64,000 bases of DNA from Marisa cornuarietis (lineage: Eukaryota; Mollusca; Gastropoda; Architaenioglossa; Ampullariidae). The stretch spans positions 4,250,501 through 4,314,500 of the forward strand of contig SMMW01000634.1 in assembly GCA_004794655.1 (NCBI GenBank), in the 5' to 3' direction. Positions within the stretch are counted from its first letter, which is position 1. Each line of letters starts with the position of its first letter. A program made the position numbers and the translations under genes. Under the pieces are notes generated by a model, which had not been told where the DNA came from, did no database searches, and saw only the letters and a program-made list of their open reading frames with translations. Of this stretch, positions 59,301-64,000 are shown piece by piece.

Positions 59301-61527
59301 AATGTCTGAAACAACAATGACACAAACGTATTTAGTGTCGTTTGGTAAAATCAGTATGTGTTCTCTCTCTCTCTCTCTCTTTCTCTCTCAAGCTCACAAA
59401 CAATGGATGTTGTAAAATCCGTTGTTTAAACTTTTCCTGTTGGTTACACACAACACATTACGAAAAGTTTTCGAAGGTGGCTCTTGGCACAAACAAAGGA
59501 CTACTGAGCCAGAGAAAGAATTAGCTAAGATGTTGGCCTGAATGCTATACTTTTCGTTACAGCGCACGGCACGTGCGGACAGGCGAGGGTCATTGGTTTC
59601 ACCATCAGGACAGGCCACTCTCGGCCCAGAGCTGGCGTCCGGAGCCTCTTGTCGTGCCCAGGGCGTCCTCAACCATCGAGGGAAAACGAGCTCCAAGCCT
59701 GCTGCCAACAGGGCAACAAGCCCTGCTGTGTACAGAAGGTAGCCTGTAAACCAGTCCCAGGTAAAAGTCAGTTGAAAACCGAATTCAACGGAAGGAGAAA
59801 TACTGAGTCCACGTTTTAGGTTAAAGTTATTAAACTGGCTTTCCTTTACCATATCATCAGGGAATGTCAACAGAGCCCTTCCACATGCCAAGAACTGAAC
59901 ACAGCGAGCCACTAACTTTCATCGTTCCTACACTGTTCACTGTGTCCTAGAACTCTTTACTTACCTGTATTTGACAGCTTTAAAAATGAGCGAAAATATT
60001 TTTTTTAATTTAGAAGTGAGATTTAAACGATGAATAATATTTTTGTTCCCATTTTGCAGACAATAGAATATAATTTCTTGGAAAGTACCAATACCAATGC
60101 TCAAATACGCTAAAATACAGCACAGAATGAAATTAAAAACAACACTATAATAATATAATCAGTCAATTAATGCATAATGTAAAACTCATAATGGTCTCTG
60201 TATCTCTTTTTATACCAATGTTTTTATTAGCAGCAATACGTTTATTTGTTAATTTCAACGCGCGTGACCCAACTAAATATTTTAGATTAGAAATACTGTT
60301 TGAACAATTGATATCATTCTTTGTTCTGCTAAGAATTCGCAAGTCTACACAACTATTTTCAATCGAGAAATTTAGGTGCTGCCTCATTAGCATAATCTCC
60401 TGTTTACAAGGGCACGACTATCGATGGGAATACAATGGAATTAAATGGAACGCATAGAGAAAAACGATGATAATTTGGGTGTAGGGTTTATGATGATGGC
60501 GGGAGGGGGGGGGTAACAACACTCACCCGATAATGCGAGCACATTGCCAACAGCGGAGAGTTCAGTCATCGTCAGTGGAGTTGGAAGTACGCTTTGCACG
60601 ACCTTTGACTCAGGAGCAGAGGTCGCCAACGTCAAGTAGAGTCCTGCGCGAGTCAGCCATTTGACTCGCGGCGAGAGCAGCGCCATCAAGGCCTGGCTTC
60701 TCTGTCGACATGGCCCGCTCATCGGGGTTTGACTATTGGCAACCTCTCTGTCTACATCTTCCTGAAGTTCTTCTATGATGGCCTTGTCGTTTTTACTCCT
60801 CGTCTTCTTTGCTGACTTCCTGGAGTTGGCGCTCGCCTTACACTGAAGTCGGAAAAGCTTCTTTTTCGGTTGAGAGCGCTTCTCCCTGTTGTCCCTGTTA
60901 ATTGGCTTTAGTTCCACTTCGTTTCTTGTCTTATCTTCTTCTTCTGCTTCCAATGCGGGCCAAGGCCCTAGCAATGTCTGTGGGCCGTAAACGGTGTCCA
61001 GAAGAGTAATAACGGCCACACCGAGACGCAGCAGCAGATGCCTGCCTCAGGGAATAAAGAATTCTTTCAACATACATCTGAAGACATTCTTGGGGTGTTA
61101 GCTAAGGGCTTACCTCCAATCAGAGCTCAGAAACTAAAAAAATATTACCGCTTACATTATTCCCCTTCTGCTGCTGGGGCTTATGGCGTGAGCCTCAAGA
61201 ACATTCCATAGAAACAGGTATACAGCTACTCAACAGGCAACCAGCTTTCGTCTCAGGGTTACACTTACATTTCCTAGAGTATTGTAGAAGTGTTTGTAAG
61301 ACATAACAATTTTTCTGCTAATTATAAAATGCACTTTCGTAACGTTTCTCGGATACTTACATAAAGTACAACAATTTTAAGCACACATCCAACGGTGACA
61401 TCCCGCTAAAAGAAAAACCGGACTTCATCAGCAGGACTGCGAAACCTCCTTGGAGTAGTGCTGCTATGGCAACAAGCAACCGGAAAAAGCCTAGCAGCAG
61501 ATTCTCCAGAGTAGTTTGGAGTGGATA
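56385..61527 (-). CDS. Large multipass membrane protein, family not recognised (5' partial, 3' end uncertain)
   Basis: Six exons in coding order: 61527-61361, 61041-60527, 59911-59551, 59305-57766, 57598-57425 and 57250-57053. All are GT-AG except that the fourth donor is GTTAGT; phases 2, 1, 2, 0, 0 agree throughout, giving at least 984 residues. I count some 12-14 hydrophobic helices, for example LLLGFFRLLVAIAALLQGG, GYLLYTAGLVALLAAGLELV, VKLISSATTIFLPFFVFLV, FCGLGLVLISFTLPWITV, YLAYPVLLTGCIGILVGFW and IVLPLLVLNVFGAVVTLLW. A basic loop with KKLFRLQCKASANSRKSAKK lies in exon 2. The stop at 57053-57055 can be avoided by a GTATGT donor at 57060, which joins in phase 1 to an exon at 56725-56385. 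The start codon lies upstream and was not found. I do not recognise the family. Confidence 0.68.
57327..57391. repeat. (GAC/GAT)n microsatellite in an intron
   Basis: About 65 bp of GAC and GAT trinucleotides fill most of the intron between the fifth and sixth exons of the multipass gene. Confidence 0.9.
59912..60526 (-). other. Intron of the multipass gene
   Basis: AT-rich 615 bp from GTGAGT (60526-60521) to a TTAG acceptor with a weak pyrimidine tract. No gene was seen. The next intron upstream (61042-61360) is also plain. Confidence 0.5.
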
Positions 61528-62470
61528 CTGCAAAACACAATTCTATAATTTCTCGTAAAGGCGACGACGACGACAACGATGATGATGAGATTACTGACAT
61601 ACCCAAGAAAATTCTTAGAGTACCTTTAATCCAATCTTGAGCGGCACTAAGCAAGTTCTGGTATGGTATGCTCTGTCTATGGTTTAAATATTTTTAATCT
61701 TAGCCAGCCAATTTTTTGTTTGCCTCTGCTTTGAACATCTTGTAAGGTACCTTGAAGAACGGTTTTAGACAGAGTGTCGTGCAGGGTCACATTACTAAAT
61801 CAGACTAGTATGTAATCTTCTCTTTTGCCAGGAGTTTTGGGCAGCCCACCACAGTGGTGATAGTGCTTCTCATATGTTCCTTGCAGAAAATGCTTACCTC
61901 TTTTCCCCATGCACTTGGTCTCAAGTGCTGAGATTTCTTTTTATGGATCAGTTAGTTCACGTCTTCAATCGGTGCAGCAGGATCGGAACATTGAGGTACA
62001 GCTGGTACTTGGTAGCAAACCTATTCTGTCCAGCCTGTCCCTGTTGCAGTTTTGATTCGACTTTCTATCATGCAGATGTCATGTAAAGGAATCATGTAGA
62101 TATCTACTTTACGTGTTTCAAGTTGTTTGGAAGATAATACAGTGTCAAAGTGTTTGACGACTAAAAGCAGCAGGTTACACCCGGATAGCAGGTAATCGCG
62201 AATAGACATTCAATTTACATGCTTGTCAGTCCAGGCGTCATCGCTTAGACAAGGCGTATAGACAGAAGTTTTTTGTTTTTTTTAAACCAAATCCTATCTT
62301 CGAACTATATCAGCCTACATCACTCAGACCGTCTTAAAACTTTTCTCTGTGTGTGTGTGTGCGTGCGTGCGCGCGCGCACGTGCGAGTGGGCGTAAGTGC
62401 AGGCACGCGCGAAAGCGAGATAGAGATAAGGATGAAAGTTAAGATCAAGTCTGTTGTTGGTTTCTCTTGT
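61528..62470 (-). other. Region upstream of the first recognised exon of the multipass gene
   Basis: A missing 5' exon must end in phase 0. A short minus-strand frame with a signal-like start (62209, MSIRDYLLSGCNLLLLVVK) has no good phase-0 donor, so I do not join it. Confidence 0.3.
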
Positions 62471-62515
62471 ATGTAAAGTCCTTTGAGCATTATTTTTAAA
62501 GCACTATATAAATCA
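62471..62515 (+). repeat. LINE 3'-end-like segment feeding a (CAT)n tail
   Basis: TGTAAAGTCCTTTGAGCATTA, then AAAGCACTATATAAAT, leads directly into (ATC)n. It resembles the copy at 39144-39212 and suggests that the microsatellite grew from a retroposon tail. Confidence 0.5.
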
Positions 62516-62516
62516 A

Positions 62517-62589
<73 letters not shown>

Positions 62590-62624
62590 GTCGTCGTCGT
62601 CGTCGTCGTCTGCTTGCCATGGAT

Positions 62625-62677
<53 letters not shown>
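62517..62677. repeat. Compound (CAT)n/(CGT)n/(CA)n microsatellite
   Basis: About 24 CAT units, 7 CGT units, a short unique stretch (CTGCTTGCCATGGATC) and about 25 CA units. Frames through it give poly-Ser or poly-Asp and are artefacts. Confidence 0.95.
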
Positions 62678-62678
<1 letters not shown>

Positions 62679-64000
62679 TCACTTATTAAAGTTAAGATGC
62701 TTACCATCAAACACATCTTTGTAGCTACAAAAAAATTCAAAAAATGAGAAAATCCTAACCGTGACCTCCACGGTGCTGTTTAAACTTCCTGTGTGGCTAT
62801 GACTGTGCGCTAACACTGCAGTCCACAAATAGGCATTACAGTGTAAATACAACATTTATATGTGTTGAAGTAGACCAACGCTGATAAGCACATCCTTGTT
62901 TCGAAACACAGAATTATTTATCCCAGAGGGCTATAAGAAACAAGTTTGAAAATCAGCTGGGGGAAATTTCTGGGTACGCAAAGTCGGCTTAAAGAAATTG
63001 TGAGCAGTTGAAGATCGCGAGTAAATGTCTTTTCTCGAAGAATCACCTTATCATGCTGACAAGTTTGTTGGCATACAAACAGACGCCTCCACCACACGCC
63101 TGACCGGTGATTGCGGCAGATGTAGCTCATGTAAATGTTCCACAGAAGCAGGTGACTTCTAAATAAGAGTAACTTTCATTCAAGCAGGTTTCAGAAAATT
63201 CTGCAAGCAAATATCCTTATGCAATCGTAAGTTGCGAATCCATTCTTCTACCTCGTCCGTCTTGTCGACAAGCGACTGGACTTTAGAGACATCAGGACAG
63301 ATGGGGTTTTCCGTCGATCATCAAGACAAAACGTCTTCAGTCACGCTGCCTCTGCGCCCTCTCTTCTAAAATCTGCGACTGCGATATGAAGAATCAACGG
63401 AATGTCCGCATGTAGATAAGGAAAGCTGGATAACGGAGAGGAGTACATGAAAAAGCAAAAATTGTGAAGCAATGGGTGGCCCTTAACGAGGAGTCGTCCG
63501 CCATCTTTGTTTCCCAGTGCTAAAGACCGTGCACACATTCGTCGTCATCACACACGGTCGCCACACTCTGAGGTTAGCACACGTCGAGTACACAGCACGT
63601 GAACGGTCAAAAATCGAAGAGAATGTTGAAGAATGAAGAAAGAATGGAGAGCTGCAGACGTCTCCACTCTCATAAGACATGTAAGACTTGAGTGCAGCAT
63701 TATAGACTTCTGAAGGAGCCAAGTGTGATGTCATGGAGTCCGTCGTTGAGTGTTTCTATGAAATGACTAAGTGCTACACCGACAATTACTGTGACACAAA
63801 ATTACCGCCCATTCCAACGCGTGGTTCCCTACAAACATTACAGGGTAAATGAGTGATTATTCCTTTTTTTTGAGGGGAGGGTGTTGGAGCATCGAGTAAT
63901 CATCGAGAGCATAAATCGTCATCTACTTCATTATCATGTCTCCCCTAGCCTTTGTATTAAACAAACCATACTACAAACAACTTTTTTTAATTCTATAGTT
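62678..64000. other. Right end, no supported gene
   Basis: A minus-strand AAGATGGCGGAC (63510-63499) is a YY1-like sequence with an ATG in good context. Its frame stops after about 35 codons with no clear donor. Other frames are short. Confidence 0.3.

Overview
The window looks like animal nuclear DNA. Protein genes are split by GT-AG introns whose phases can be followed from exon to exon. 5S rRNA and U1 snRNA genes are present, and a non-LTR retrotransposon, tRNA-derived SINEs, MITE-like elements and long (CA)n, (AAT)n and (CAT)n microsatellites fill the spacers. The gene content (an IAP with two BIR domains, an endonuclease/RT/RNase H LINE with a CCHC ORF1, 5S next to U1) and the texture suggest a mollusc, perhaps a gastropod. 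That is inference; no species is claimed.

Layout. 97-3624 (+): the last four exons of a secreted immunoglobulin-domain protein that ends in a GPI-signal-like tail. 7678-8875: a small RNA cluster with a near-complete 5S gene (-), a complete U1 gene (+) and a 5S 3' fragment (-). 10450-19173 (-): a five-exon gene for a 617-residue secreted protein. Its C-terminal half looks like a legumain (peptidase C13) fold that has lost the catalytic His and Cys. 19.2-40.0 kb: gene-poor, with SINE copies, LINE fragments, MITEs and microsatellites. 40091-42952 (+): a complete two-exon IAP gene (BIR-BIR-UBA-RING, 487 aa) behind a TATA box. 45914-46341 (-): one exon with three membrane segments, GPCR-like. 46651-47080: a 5'-truncated LINE with target-site duplications. 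47986-55666: a long-inverted-repeat (foldback) element split by a 6.3 kb LINE, with a 12-13 bp duplication at the junctions. 55656-55857 (-): a lone coiled-coil exon. 56385-61527 (-): at least six exons of a large multipass membrane protein I cannot assign. 61.5-64.0 kb: no supported gene.

The genes do not form an obvious pathway. The strongest leads are the apparent C13-like pseudoenzyme, the nested LINE-in-foldback insertion, whose pre-insertion state can be read directly, the 5S/U1/5S cluster, and a short MITE family present twice in opposite orientation, once inside a LINE fragment. All exon structures are hand-read from splice motifs, phase and reading frame. No homology search was possible.
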